Positions 10,413-21,011 of a stretch of 64,000 nucleotides of DNA are shown in pieces. Position 1 is the stretch's first letter; every line of letters starts with the position of its first letter. The DNA comes from Siphonodentalium dalli (Eukaryota; Mollusca; Scaphopoda; Gadilida; Siphonodentaliidae), in contig CP136063.1 in assembly GCA_032622095.1 (NCBI GenBank), positions 219,867,982 to 219,931,981 of the forward strand, in the 5' to 3' direction. The notes under the pieces are model-generated. The model made no database searches. It was not told where the DNA came from and was given only the letters and a program-made list of their open reading frames with translations. The position numbers were made by a program, and so were the translations under genes.

Positions 10413-10681
10413 ATAACCCTTTCATGACTGGAGCTTCTTGAAATTTTGTGAAAACCCTGTGCCAATGCATCCACTTATATATGTAAGTCGCCCATAGGGC
10501 GTCACGCATATATAAGAGAATGCATTGGCCTAACAATATTTACCTTGATCTTGTGAGCCAGTGCATTCTCTTATACATGTATATGCGAGGCTCCCTTTGG
10601 TGGACTTGCATATATAAGAGTATGCACTGGTACAGGGTCTTTAATGCTGCACCAGTGCAGCGCCCATAATGAAAGGGTTAA
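10413..10681 (+). mobile_element. TTAA MITE subfamily with CATGACTGGAGC end
   Basis: Left end ATAACCCTTTCATGACTGGA (first base of TTAA mutated), right end TAATGAAAGGGTTAA at 10667-10681. Two diverged palindromes follow the same plan as family C: ATGCATCCACTTATATATG and GTGCATTCTCTTATACATG arms. The subterminal parts (GGAGCTTCTTGAAATTTTG; TGCTGCACCAGTGCAGC) differ from family C, and the latter contains its own small dyad. Confidence 0.8.
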
Positions 10682-10736
10682 AGACTTTTGAGTGCTGTAT
10701 CTCAGTCATCAGAGGCTGGATTTGAATGATCTCTGG

Positions 10737-10930
10737 TACAGTAATGCTCTAATTAACCACAGCAGAATTATGGGTAACTTTTCAGGATTTAGTCGGAAAT
10801 ATGGCTTGTTGCCATTCATTGGAAAGCTCTCGGCGAGAGCTTTCCGATGAATGGCAACAAGCCATATTTCCGACTAAATCCTGAAAAGTTACCCATAATT
10901 CTGCTGTGGATTAATTAGAGCATTACTGTA
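10737..10930. mobile_element. Palindromic MITE family B, copy 4, symmetric deletion
   Basis: TA at 10737-10738 and 10929-10930. Both arms lack the same internal block: the left reads CTAATTAACCACAG and the right CTGTGGATTAATTAG, whereas full copies carry the extra ATCGACTCCTTA or its complement there. Otherwise the arms are nearly identical, with centre CTCTCGGCGAGAG. Confidence 0.9.
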
Positions 10931-10938
10931 TGAACCAC

Positions 10939-11212
10939 CATGCCTGAGTTTAGTGTGCCTGTCATTTGCAGAATGAGGTCCCCAGAGGGTGAATTTAGTT
11001 ATGTTATCCAGCATAGTGGGCTAACATCACCAAATTCACCCTCTGGGGGAACTCATTCTGCTTAGGCCTCATCTTCTCTGAAAAAGTTTCTTTAATATCA
11101 ATTTTCTATAGAAACTTCTTATCATAGATTCTATTTCTTTTTTTAGTTTAGTTTCTCTACATGTATATCCCCAAATTGGCAGACGACACATTGCATAATC
11201 GAGGTTCTCATC
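10939..11212 (+). mobile_element. hAT-like MITE family A, left half
   Basis: Starts CATGCCTGAGTTTAGTG eight bases after the preceding family B element. It keeps the left hairpin (centre TATCCAGCATAGTGGGCTA) and the core to ATAATCGAGGTTCTC, then ends abruptly. The right half is missing. Confidence 0.75.
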
Positions 11213-11231
11213 CCGTTGAATCTTAAGGCCT

Positions 11232-11409
11232 GAATTCTCTTAAATATATAGTCTCCCATAGGGAGCCTTGCATATATAAGAAAATGCACTGGCTGTCAAG
11301 GTAGATATTGCTAGGCCAATGTATTCTCTGATATATGGCATATATAAGAGAATGCATTAGCACAGGGTTTACGCAAAAATTCAAGAAGCTCCAGTCATGT
11401 AATGGTTAA
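11232..11409 (-). mobile_element. Decayed TTAA MITE, CATGACTGGAGC subfamily
   Basis: Ends AAGCTCCAGTCATGTAATGGTTAA, the reverse complement of the end at 10413. Two eroded palindromes remain (TCTCCCATAGGGAG; TGTATTCTCTGATATATGGC). The far end is missing. Confidence 0.65.
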
Positions 11410-11850
11410 GTAGGTCCCTCTTCGGTTACATCCATAACACAATATCTTTCCACATGTTGATTAGTAACATAAAAGGAATGATTATATGTCACATGCCATT
11501 TTATGGTCTATTATTCTTTGGAGGGGTGTTTATGACAAATAAGCAGCGGACACACCGAGTTCAACAAATGAACTGTAAGGTATGAATATGAATAAGAATT
11601 GGACAAAAAGTTTAAACATTATATAGTAAATAATTAATCTGATGTCCTCAATATTCAAGAGACTTCAAAATCATTTATTAAGTGGGTGGTTCTATCCGGG
11701 TACACACTATCCGGGTACATTTTGTTTATTAAGTGGGTCCCTATCCTGGTACATCCATATCACAATATCTTTCCACATCCTGTTTTGTATCATAACATGA
11801 ATGATTGTGTCACATATGCCATTTTAATTTAATTTTGACATATTTTATGG
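11410..11850 (+). repeat. Diverged direct duplication of about 105 bp
   Basis: ACAATATCTTTCCACAT occurs at about 11440 and 11750, preceded by AAGTRGGTCCCT and followed by GAATGATT...TGTCACAT and GCCATTTTA in both. A short repeat of TATCCGGGTACA (about 11693 and 11709) lies between. Nothing coding. Confidence 0.6.
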
Positions 11851-11929
11851 CCATTTTAATTTAATTTACCAACAGCTTTTATATTTCTCAGGCCACTTTT
11901 TTTTATTTGTTTGTTTGCAGATAAATATT

Positions 11930-12030
11930 TTAACCCTTCCATGGTGGGGGGGGGGGGGGGCTGTGCTAGTGCAGCATTAAACCTGTGCCAGTTCATTTTC
12001 TAATATATGTGAGTCTCCCATACAACTTAT
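11930..12030 (+). mobile_element. Truncated TTAA MITE fragment with a G15 run
   Basis: TTAACCCTTCCATGGTG is followed by 15 consecutive G (11946-11960), then GCTGTGCTAGTGCAGC and CTGTGCCAGTTCATTTTCTA, the same parts as the right end of 10413-10681 and its palindrome. It stops just before the next family A element. Confidence 0.65.
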
Positions 12031-12034
12031 GATA

Positions 12035-12420
12035 CAAGCCTGAGTTTAGTGTGCCTGTCATTTGCAGAATGAGGTCCTCTGGGGACCTCATTCTGCTTAG
12101 GCCTCATCTTCTCTGGAAAGTTTCTTTATTATAAAATTTCTATAGAAACTTCTTCACATAGATTCTATTTCTATTTTAGTTTAGTTTCTCTATATCCGCA
12201 AATTGGCAGATGATACATTGCATAATCGAGGTTTCCAATGGGTGTACATCAGAATATTCACAATTTGGGAGCTTCAATCTGAGTCTATATCTCCCATACC
12301 AGATGAGGCCATGCAGAATGAGGTCCCCAGAGGGTGAATTTGGTGAAGCTAGCCCTCTATGCGGGATAGCGTCACTAAATTCACCCTCTGTAAATGACAG
12401 GCACACTAAACTCAGGCTTG
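12035..12420 (+). mobile_element. hAT-like MITE family A copy
   Basis: Ends CAAGCCTGAG (12035) and CTCAGGCTTG (12420). The left hairpin has collapsed to its tip (GAGGTCCTCTGGGGACCTC), the common core is intact, and the right hairpin lacks its final GGGACCTCATTCTGC. Two long open frames on opposite strands here simply cross the element and the neighbouring family B palindrome. Confidence 0.85.
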
Positions 12421-12513
12421 CTCTCGTTATTCGGAGGATATAATAAGTGCTCATTGCAATATTTATTCTCCTCTGGTGATTTTTTGGGGAGGAGGATCCA
12501 TAAACCAACAACA

Positions 12514-12719
12514 TACGGTAATGCCCTAATTAATCGACTCCATAACCACAGCTGAATTATGGGTAAATTTTCAGGATTTAGTCGGAAATATGGCTTGTTG
12601 CCATTCATCGGAAAGCTCTCAGTGATGAATGGCAACAAGCCATATTTCCGACTAAATCCTGAAAAGTTACCCATAATTCTGCTGTGGTTATGGAGTCGAT
12701 TAATTAGGGCATTACTGTA
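12514..12719. mobile_element. Palindromic MITE family B, copy 5
   Basis: TA at 12514-12515 and 12718-12719, with a CGGTAATG start. Both arms carry TGGTTATGGAGTC or its complement (CATAACCAC), a second example of a change present on both arms. The right arm lacks the inner GAGAGCTTTCC segment. Confidence 0.9.
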
Positions 12720-13033
12720 CAAAAAGGCCTTTAGTCGACACCAATTTAATTATTGGTTTTCAAACCGGCCAACAACTTTTTTACGGAAATTGCCCATGTA
12801 AAACTTCTCACCAAACCATTTATTCAGTCATACCAGGTCATACTAGTAAATAGCTTGGGAAAATGAGATTAATTGACATATTAAATTTGTCTGATTTATT
12901 TATTTGTTAAAAAATTATTTCATGAGATTTGAATTCACCAGTATAATTGCTAATCTGTTTGTGAAGACCTGCCTGGGTTTTTTTTTATTTCCCCCCCCTC
13001 CATCTAGAGATTTTTTCCCCTGATGTTTGTAAA
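12720..13033. other. No recognisable feature
   Basis: AT-rich stretch with T and C homopolymer runs near 12980-13000. No element ends, tandem repeat or credible frame. Confidence 0.5.
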
Positions 13034-13327
13034 CAAGCCTGAGTTTAGTGTGTCTCTCATTTGCAGAATGAGTTCCCCAGAGGCGGGCTAGCATGACCAA
13101 AATCACCAAATTCACCCTCTTGGGAATGGTCTCATCTACTATGGGATATAAAGAAATACGGTAGAATCTATGTGAAGAAGAAGTTTCTAAACTTTCCAGA
13201 GAAGATGAGGCCTAAGCAGAATGAGGTCCCCAGAGGGTGAATTTAGTGATGCTAGCCCACATAGTCACTAAATTCACCCTCTGGGAACCTCATTCTGAAA
13301 ATGACAGGCAAACTAAACTCAGGCTTG
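13034..13327 (-). mobile_element. hAT-like MITE family A copy with perfect 8-bp target duplication
   Basis: CAAGCCTGAG (13034) and CTCAGGCTTG (13327) are flanked by TTTGTAAA on both sides (13026-13033 and 13328-13335). An 8-bp duplication and short CA...TG ends are typical of hAT elements, and this copy helps fix the superfamily of family A. The core is shortened, and the left hairpin has lost most of its first arm. Confidence 0.88.
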
Positions 13328-13335
13328 TTTGTAAA

Positions 13336-14272
13336 CCATCTGATCAAATTTCTAGTGATGTGTGGTTTTTCGGTTTCTTGGTTTCCTTTTGGCCAAACCG
13401 CAACCATTACATTTTATAAAACCTATTCATCTGTTTTCATTTAACGGACATTCCTGGTTGCTAATTTCGCTTTTACAAGACATGTGGTTATATAGCACTG
13501 TGCTTTTGTCAGCTGCTATTTGCCACCATTGGTAGTTTCAATTTGGAACATTTAAGTGTCATATATTTAAAGCGATAATGGCTCATATTGCCACATAGAC
13601 TATTGAAATCACTGGAAAATGGCTGGAAATATACATCATATACATGTATTATACCATCTGCTATGCTAGAGGCCCCACAGAGGGTGGAATACGGAATACC
13701 AGTTAACAGCCATATACAGTTCAAGGACTAATGATGTCATGGAAAATTTATTTTCCGGATAAATTTTCTATTGCCGTACAACGCCGGTCATCCCGCAGTG
13801 TCCACGTCTAAAATTATCTAAAATGACGATGATCGACGATCTGTATGTCAAACCGTGAATTTATTGTGACAAAAATCGCATTTATATTATTATTATCATC
13901 TTTTTTGGAAGGTCGGCGTACAAATACAGGTATTTTTGGAATAGCGAATACCTCCTAACAGAGGGGCCGGAATACGGCGTACCTCATAACAGGGCATGTA
14001 ATACGGCGTACGAAAAGGGGGGGGTGGGGGGCCTCATGCTACAAAAACCATACTGAAACCAAAACCGAAATCAAATTTCAATAACGCACATCACTGCAAA
14101 TTCCTTTGGCCTTGCATATTATACCCATATCATACCCATATTATACCCATATTATACCCATATTATACCCATATTATACCCAAGGCAGGTATTATCATCT
14201 TCATCATGTCTTCATCAAACTGCTTTTTCTTCCTTATTTGGCATTTATCCAACTACCTTCAGCTACAGACAT
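13336..14272. other. No gene; G-rich and short-repeat stretch
   Basis: No credible frame. It contains diverged copies of GGAATACGG-type words (13688, 13970, 14010 area), a G7-T-G6 run at about 14018, and the 12-bp repeat listed next. Confidence 0.5.
14115..14182 (+). repeat. 12-bp tandem repeat, about 5.5 units
   Basis: ATTATACCCATA is repeated head to tail with one variant unit (ATCATACCCATA). Confidence 0.95.
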
Positions 14273-14662
14273 TTAACCCTTTACCCAACAAAACGACCAA
14301 AACCGGCCAAATAAAGCTTCAACAGCCTAAAATATCTTCGGTTTGTCTCAATAGAACCATACAAATATGGATATCATTGGAACCGGCTCCTTGACCACAT
14401 TGTGATAGTTACAGTTATGCCCTGTGCCAATGCATTCTCTTATATATGCGAGTCGACCATAGGTCGCCTCGCATATATAAGAGAATGCATTGGCCTAAAA
14501 AAAATCTTTTTTTACCATTTTTTCTTACATTCTTTAACAATTTTATAATTTTTAATGTGTTAAGCCAATGCATTCTCTTATATATGCGAGGCGACCTATG
14601 GTCGACTCGCATATATAAGAGAATGCATTGGCACAGGGCCCTTCTGTTGGGTAAAGGGTTAA
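14273..14662 (-). mobile_element. TTAA MITE family C, copy 4
   Basis: TTAA at 14273-14276 and 14659-14662; same orientation as 6591-6990. Slightly shorter spacer (AACACTTT missing). Both palindromes are intact. Confidence 0.9.
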
Positions 14663-14974
14663 GATATAAATCAACTTTGTAACTGTGACAGTGTTTACGA
14701 AAAGCCAGAAATTCCTGTGTTGGCCATGTCCTATGGCCATGGCATATTTGTGTAAGTCTGCCGCAGTGATGGAAGTAGGGCTGTGGTATGATTGCACTGG
14801 GCACAACTATTGAATTTCTTATTTTACCTTTATCAAACACAGGACTAATCAATTTGTGTCAGGGTTCTCTCATATATAGCCTTGGATTTGTTGTGTCCTA
14901 TGGGTGTGGGTTATTTGTGTAAGGTAATAATAGTAACTGGTGGAAGGGTGTGGTATGACTGCTCAGGCTGTAAG
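14663..14974 (+). repeat. Diverged direct duplication
   Basis: GTGTCCTATGG...TTATTTGTGTAAG...GTGTGGTATGACTGC at about 14888-14964 repeats a related block at about 14714-14790, roughly 174 bp apart. No gene. Confidence 0.5.
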
Positions 14975-15403
14975 CATGCCTACAAATAGTGTGTCTTGTC
15001 ATTTGCAGAATGAGGTCCCCAGAGGGTGAATTTAGTGGTGCTATCATGCACAGAGGGACCTTATTCTGCTTAGGCTTCATCCTCTTGGAAGTATCTATAG
15101 TGACATGGTCTCAAATTAACATTGTTTTTAGTTACGTTTTCCCTTCTGTTCAGTTTCTATATCCCCTAATTTGAAGAAGATAAAATTCATAATCGAGGTG
15201 ACTAATGAGTGAACATCACCAACTTCAACTGGGGAACTTCAATCTGATTATACATGTAGGTCTCTCATAGCAGTTGAGTTCTCAGCAGAATGAGGTTCCA
15301 AGAGGGTGAATTTGGTGATGCTAGCTCGCCATGTGGGATAGCGTCACTAAATTCACCCTCTGGCGATCTCATTCTGCAAATGGCAGACACTATTTGCAGG
15401 CTA
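14975..15403 (+). mobile_element. hAT-like MITE family A, second subfamily, near full length
   Basis: CATGCCTACAAATAGTGTGTC at the left and TATTTGCAGGCTAGG at the right. The core differs from the first subfamily: it carries AACATTGTTTTTAGTTACG and CACCAACTTCAACTGGGG. The left hairpin has a shortened second arm (CACAGAGGGACCTTATTCTG); the right one is complete. Confidence 0.8.
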
Positions 15404-16638
15404 GGCTATATATGAGAACAAACATGCTATGTAGGAAATCTATATTTTCATTTTTAAAATGCATTCAGGTTTCAAGAACTCCAGCTACAATAACATTAAA
15501 GGTACTCAATCCGATTTTATGGTCTCCATATCATCAGATTCCAACAACAACAACATTTTTTGAAATGCCGCTTCAGTTTAATATCAGAATCGTAATTGCC
15601 CAAAAATAATGCTAACCGCAGTCAACTAAAGTATAAAATTTCCCAGAACCTGTTATTTAACAACATTTTGTTCAACGAAATTTTGCCGGTTTGTCAATTA
15701 TCTGACACAAAAAGGCCACTTGATTTTAGAGTTATCCATTCTCATCCGCAATTTGGTCCGATACCGTCTTCTCATCGACTGTTTACTGGGCCACTAAAAA
15801 ATTATTGGTGGTGATAAATATTAAATAATAGATTTCAAAAATCGATATCTGATCACTCTGAGCTTTGATGGGTGGGTTCCTTGACTCGATTCAAATAATT
15901 TTTACCCCCGAATCCAAAGAATTAGTAATTTGCGAGCGTTAATTCGGATTATGCATCTTTAAATTTTAATTTATCGGTTTCTACTTGATTCTGTTGAAAA
16001 CTGCCATATACAACATATAAACAGACCTAAAATACCAAGGAATATAATTTTGTAATATAAAACTTGGCACAGATATTTTAGTAACATGGGAAACTTTGCA
16101 CCTGTGAATATGAGGTTCATCCTACTTTTTTAACGGGGTTATCCCCCTTTTTCAACTTTCGACAATTTTTCGCAACATGCATACATGTGAGTTGTTTGAG
16201 TCAGGGTTTTGGGTTGGGGGGGGGGGGGGGGGGGGATACCCAGGGGGATAAATACATGTAGTTCCTGAATCTTGGTAAATTAGATATAAGCAGCATGTAC
16301 ATGTATAAAACATTAAAGTCCTGGGCTGATTTAAGGTTCAACAAACATAAACTCTAATCTGTCCTCCGTGACACGGTTATTGGGGCATTGTAGTGCATGC
16401 CATGAAGACCAATACAGCTACATTCAAACAAACAGTGTCCTGCATGGGAGTATTAGTTATTAAATATAACAGTATTGTTATAAGAGAGTACAATTATTTT
16501 CCTCAAACTATCTTTTTCTTGGTCTTTCTCAAATACAAACAATTAAAGATCAGGTTACGACTTTCATGGCGCACTTAGGCTACAACAATATAACAGCCTG
16601 GTCTACGGAAATTTGAAAAGAGTAAATGCAGGAGGGAA
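15404..16638. other. No gene; contains a G20 homopolymer
   Basis: AT-rich. The frames at 15331-15814 start in the upstream transposon or lack any feature I recognise. A run of 20 G lies at 16216-16235, followed by GATACCCAGGGGGATA. From about 15900 the sequence shows phrases such as TTATCCCCCTTTTTCAAC that loosely resemble the dispersed family at 4,795-6,590. Confidence 0.5.
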
Positions 16639-17079
16639 GCATGCCTGAGTATAAGGTGCCTGTCATTTGCAGATTGAGGTCCCCAGAGGGTGAATTTAGT
16701 GACACTATCCCACATGGTGGGCTAGCATCACCAAATTCACCCTCTGGGTACCTCATTTTGCATGGCCTCATCTGCTATTGGAGACATAGACTCAGATTGA
16801 AGTTCCCAAATGGTGAATATTGTGATGTACACCCATTGGGAACCTCGATTAAGCAATGTGTTGTCTGCCAATTTGGGGAAATAGAGAAACTAAACTAAAA
16901 AAGAAATAGAATCCTTGTGAAGAAGTTTCTATAGAAATTTGATAATAAAGAAACTTTCGAGAGAAGATGAGGCCATGCAGAGAATATTGTGATGGTAGCC
17001 AGCTATCTGGGCTAGCGTCACTAAATTCACCCTCTGGGGACCTCATTCTGCAAATGACCAACACACTAAACTCATTTTT
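16639..17079 (-). mobile_element. hAT-like MITE family A, full length, with 8-bp target duplication
   Basis: GGAGGGAA flanks both sides (16631-16638 and 17080-17087). The first-subfamily core is complete on the minus strand (ACTAAACTAAAAAAGAAATA). The right terminus is mutated (CTCATTTTT for CTCAGGCTTG) and the right hairpin has lost most of its first arm. Confidence 0.87.
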
Positions 17080-17361
17080 GGAGGGAATAAATAGAAATGT
17101 GCATCACCATCACGACAATTGATAAATAGCGGATCTGTCAATGAATTTACGATAAGTTTTACTCAAATTAATATGAAACACAGCTAAACACACGAATATT
17201 AAAGCTAGGATATATCTGTGTCTCTTTGATCCTATAAAATAACTTCATAGATGCCTATTCCTGTATTGTCTCCAACCCAGCCAGAGTGATTGAGATTTTC
17301 CCATTGCGCACGACATTTATATATTAAACCAGTCCAAAGCAAATATTTAACAGTCCATAAT

Positions 17362-17590
17362 ATTTTATAATTAAGTTCTCAATAAAATGCATTCTCTTAT
17401 ATATGCCAGTATCCCATAGGTAGCATAAGAGAATGCGCTGGCTTACAAGATAAAGGTAAATATTGTTAGGCACATGTATTCTCTTGTATATGCAAGGCTC
17501 CCTATGGGAGACTCATACATATATATAAGCGAATATATTGCCACATTGTATTCGCTAAATTTTAGGAAGCTCCAGTCATGGAAAGGTTAA
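17362..17590 (-). mobile_element. Decayed TTAA MITE, CATGACTGGAGC subfamily
   Basis: Ends GGAAGCTCCAGTCATGGAAA then GGTTAA (17587-17590). Two eroded palindromes: TGCATTCTCTTATATATGCC and CTCCCTATGGGAG. The left terminus is degraded. Confidence 0.65.
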
Positions 17591-17674
17591 ATAACCCGAG
17601 CACACACAATGACTTGTTCACATTCTTCGATTTTGAAAACAATGGATCAGCATTTATATAGCGGGGAGGCTGCA

Positions 17675-17885
17675 TATGTTATAAGCACTAAGGGATAATT
17701 GTATGCTGTCCAACTGGATATTATCTGGGATTTTTGTCAATCGAGTAGGTCACATAAATAATGTAGTGGAAAAGTAAAATGTTTCTCTGTCCCTCGGGTG
17801 ATCACAACATTCAGGGATAATATCAAATCAATGATTGTCTCCTTTTAAACATGAGATTTCATAAAAATGGAATTGGACGATGGTT
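17675..17885 (+). repeat. Dispersed repeat, copy 1 of 2
   Basis: Block starting TATAAGCACTAAGGGAT with TGGATATTATCTGGGATTTT and ATGGAATTGGACGATGG recurs at about 19,190-19,400. Copies are clearly related but diverged. Role unknown. Confidence 0.75.
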
Positions 17886-17890
17886 ACTTG

Positions 17891-18028
17891 TGTTGGAAAT
17901 GAATGTGAACATTGAAGACATATCATGGACTTACATGTGTTTGAAATGAATGTGAACATTGAAGACATATCATGGACTTACATGTGTTTGAAATGAATGT
18001 GAACATTGAAGACATATCATGGACTTAT
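17891..18028 (+). repeat. 47-bp tandem repeat, about 3 units
   Basis: GAAATGAATGTGAACATTGA begins at 17896, 17943 and 17990. Units are almost identical, so this is a recent expansion. A related GAAATG...GAACAC phrase follows the second dispersed copy at about 19,400, suggesting the unit grew from the edge of that repeat. Confidence 0.93.
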
Positions 18029-18323
18029 CAGGGTGCGTGAAACTAATAAGTTAGTACTCAGGTGCTATGCCAACTGGAGGAGTCTACCATTCTGCTACCG
18101 GTAGCATCGCCGAAAAAATCATATACAAATTGACCATACTACTCCATTGAAAACATTGTGTGAACTATGCGCAATTGTAAATATTTACTTCTCGATTCGG
18201 GATGCAACTATTGGTGATAAGCTAGTGCAAACGATTTTGCCATCGATAGTCACTGCATTTAATTAATATATGAAAATGACTCTGTGTATATATTATTTGT
18301 AAAAAAATAACTATTTTGAGGAA

Positions 18324-18434
18324 GATTATTCTCCATTTCTATTTGATCACCCTGCCGGAGTGTTTCACATCACTTTAAGATTATTCTCCATTTCTATTTT
18401 ATTACCCTACTTGAGTGTTTCACATCACTTTAAG
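18324..18434 (+). repeat. 55-bp tandem duplication
   Basis: GATTATTCTCCATTTCTATT starts at 18324 and 18379; each unit ends GTGTTTCACATCACTTTAAG. Confidence 0.9.
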
Positions 18435-18926
18435 CCCATGCATGGCTCTGTAATAAAATCCAGAATACAAGGTTTAAATTATCCACCTCGGGAAGGAAAG
18501 TTATTTCCTGTTCGATCTCGGACACCCAGCTCAAGTTATTTTCAAGGGCAGTTTGATGGATAATTGTGAAAATAGTAAGATAAAGCAAACAAACGGTGTG
18601 AAATGTTTTAAATAAATATTGCAGGTGAAATTGCAATCATGTAAGTTTAATTAAAAGCACCAGAAATCTCAGAAAATCACTCAAAACTCTCTAATTAAAC
18701 TTAAACTAAAAAAAGGTTCAGCATCCATAACCACAGGTTTCGCACATCACATTTATATATGCAAAAAAGATGTTCATGTACACCAGGGCATATTCTCTAA
18801 CATGGTGCCTGACCAGGGACCAACCAAGAGGGAGACTTGGGAGACACATATTTTCCCTAAAATGTGCTACTTCTCCCTAATTATATCCCAGGGACAAGTG
18901 AATTCTCGCTCATACACCAGTATTCA
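18435..18926. other. No recognisable feature
   Basis: Short open frames only. A phrase GGGAGAAGT-like (CTACTTCTCCCTAATTATAT, about 18869) resembles the sequence beside family C elements near 2,600 and 4,000. Confidence 0.45.
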
Positions 18927-19076
18927 TACAGTAATGCTCTAAGTAATCAACTCCTTAACCACGGCAAAATTATGGGTAATTTTTAAAGATTTATTCGGAA
19001 ATATGGCTTGAAATCCTGAAAAATTACCCATAATTCTGCTGTGGTTAAGGAGTCGATCATTTAGAGCATTACTGTA
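18927..19076. mobile_element. Palindromic MITE family B, copy 6, centre deleted
   Basis: TA at 18927-18928 and 19075-19076. The arms survive only out to ATGGCTTG and GAAATCCTG; the loop and inner arms are gone. Ends carry GCTCTAAG / TTAGAGC. Confidence 0.88.
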
Positions 19077-19185
19077 TGTCCCAGCTGCATACATAAAGTA
19101 TATTTAGTGTTTATTATGGTGTTGTTACTCACTATAATGGTTTTATAAATGGGCTCTTCTATTGCATAATACTTAATGGATCATA

Positions 19186-19400
19186 TGTTTATAAGCACTA
19201 AGGGATTATTGTATACTTTACAGCTGGATATTATCTGGGATTTTTGTCACGCGAGTAGTTCACATAAATAATGTAGAAGCAAAGTAAAATGTTTCTTAAT
19301 CCCTCGGGTGATAACAACATCCACAAATAATCAATGTCCCCTTAGATTTAAATAAGAAATAGTTTGAAAGCTTTAATAAAATGGAATTGGAAGATGGTTG
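19186..19400 (+). repeat. Dispersed repeat, copy 2 of 2
   Basis: Partner of 17,675-17,885, about 1.5 kb away in the same orientation. It carries a short additional stretch (AAATAAGAAATAGTTTGAAA). Confidence 0.75.
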
Positions 19401-19761
19401 AAATGAAAATGAACACATACTGGTAGGATATATGACTTGGTTTATTTCGGGTAGAATAATTTACTATAATGTAATTACACAATTAAAAATAAAGGAAACA
19501 TGATTGTTGTTGATTTACCGGGGTAGTTGACAAATTAAGTAAAATAATCGATCTTGATTTTTAAATTCAATTTGTATCAACAGAATGACCATTTAATAAT
19601 TATTGTAGGTGTATTAACATATATTTAAGTAAACTATATAATATATATGTATGTATACATACAATATTATAATTATAGTTACTTGAAATGAAATTGAACA
19701 CACAGTAGAGTTAAGATGATTCCAGGGTAACTGTATTCTTATTTTCATTAATATTACTAAC

Positions 19762-20300
19762 TTTCCAGTAGAGTTTAATATATGCCCGGGAATTGAATAA
19801 AACAGGAATCGAGAATGAAACCCCTTCAGAACCATGAACCGGGAACTTTCCCGGGAAATGTATATGCACAAGTTGCATGACATGGGTTATGTGCAATTGG
19901 CTAGTTTGGGTGACAGGGATCTTAATGATGATAATTTAGATTAACTATTTTACAAATTGTTATATTTGACCTCCTTGGGTCACATAATGGTATACAATGT
20001 AACACAACACAAGTTGGAAAACATAAAACCATCGTTCCGACTTGCCAAACTTCAAACGAAATGTTAAAATATTGCCGACGTTGTGAAATTCTTGTTGCAT
20101 CTCGCAACTTGGAACGTGGTGGACAAATTAAATGAAATTATGTGCCATTGATGTCCACTGATGTATGATATTCCAAGTGTTAACAATGCATCCTGTTCCC
20201 GGGTTCCTACAAATAATATTCCTGGGAAATGGGAATGAGTATGAGACCTGGGAACCGGGAAATTCACGTTCCCAGGATTAAACTCTACTCTCCAGTAATA
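19762..20300. mobile_element. Candidate non-autonomous DNA element
   Basis: AGTAGAGTTTAAT near the left end is matched by ATTAAACTCTACT at 20277-20289, and both lie next to ATTACT/AGTAAT. Inside both ends are repeated CCGGGAA / TTCCCGGG words (about 19,785; 19,838; 19,851; 20,198; 20,250). No transposase. Superfamily not assigned and boundaries uncertain. Confidence 0.45.
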
Positions 20301-20556
20301 AGAATTCACATGTCAAAACCATTGTTATGTAAACAACTGTCACAGTGGAATTATTGGTGAAAGCCGAAATAGTCCAAAAGATAAGTTTAGTCAAGACTTG
20401 ACAGTCAACATTTGAAAAGGTCAAAGCTGGCTCAAGATTGATTCTCTAGGATGTCATAGCACATGAAATCCAATACAAATCAGTGGCATTTATGATTTCT
20501 AGTTGTGAAGTTTCAGATTACTGTGAGGGTAGAAAATTTGTCAGCTCAGTGCGACC

Positions 20557-20579
20557 TTAACCCTTTCATGATGGGAACC
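20557..20579 (+). mobile_element. TTAA element end fragment
   Basis: TTAACCCTTTCATGATGGGA resembles the left ends of the TTAA MITEs but with a different subterminal sequence. It is cut by element G at 20580 and seems to resume as TGGGAACCCATTG at 20,933. Confidence 0.5.
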
Positions 20580-20932
20580 CAGTCCTTCCCATGAGACGGG
20601 AGCGATTGCTCTCGCACCTGTATACACTCAGAATTTTAATTCACGGGTGCTAAAATTTGCACTCGTCCCTGTTGTCAAAATGTTCATAGTCACTTTAATC
20701 ATTGATTCAATATTGAACTATTTGAAGGTATATTTAGAACCTTTCCCATCTCAGTTAAATTATGGGCATGTGAAAGTGTAACTGGACATACCGGTATAGA
20801 TTTATCCTACAATGACATTTTGTTTGAGAAAAACCCAACTTACGATTATATAACGGCCACAATTACAACCGTCTTTTGAATTGCGAGAGCAAATAAGCAC
20901 TCTGGCTGTGTTTTGCTCGTGGGAAGGACTGT
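20580..20932 (-). mobile_element. hAT-like element G, copy 2, uninterrupted
   Basis: Starts CAGTCCTTCCCATGAG and ends TCGTGGGAAGGACTG. TGGGAACC flanks both sides (20572-20579 and 20933-20940), an 8-bp direct duplication consistent with a hAT element. It is the reverse complement counterpart of 1182-2027 without the inserted element D, and so shows the empty site of that insertion. No coding frame. Confidence 0.7.
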
Positions 20933-21011
20933 TGGGAACCCATTGTTGGATCTTAGTGACTGTACAACAAAACCCAACCCTGAATCCATGATCTCAACTA
21001 AATTTAGAATA

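Noticed and set aside
10410-10681. Telomere-type or rRNA-linked repeat suggested by TTAACCCTTT
   Set aside because: The word occurs once at each end of the element in inverted orientation, as a target site plus terminus, not as a tandem telomeric repeat.
12176-12722. Frames of 112 and 113 codons on the minus strand
   Set aside because: They read through a hAT-like MITE and a palindromic MITE; the same peptide pieces (RMRSPEGEFSDA, MGNFSGFSRKYGLLPFI) recur at every copy of those families.
14415-14852. 145-codon minus-strand frame
   Set aside because: About half is a translation of the two palindromes of a family C MITE, and the same residues (CILLYMRG, RIYKRMHW) appear wherever that MITE occurs.
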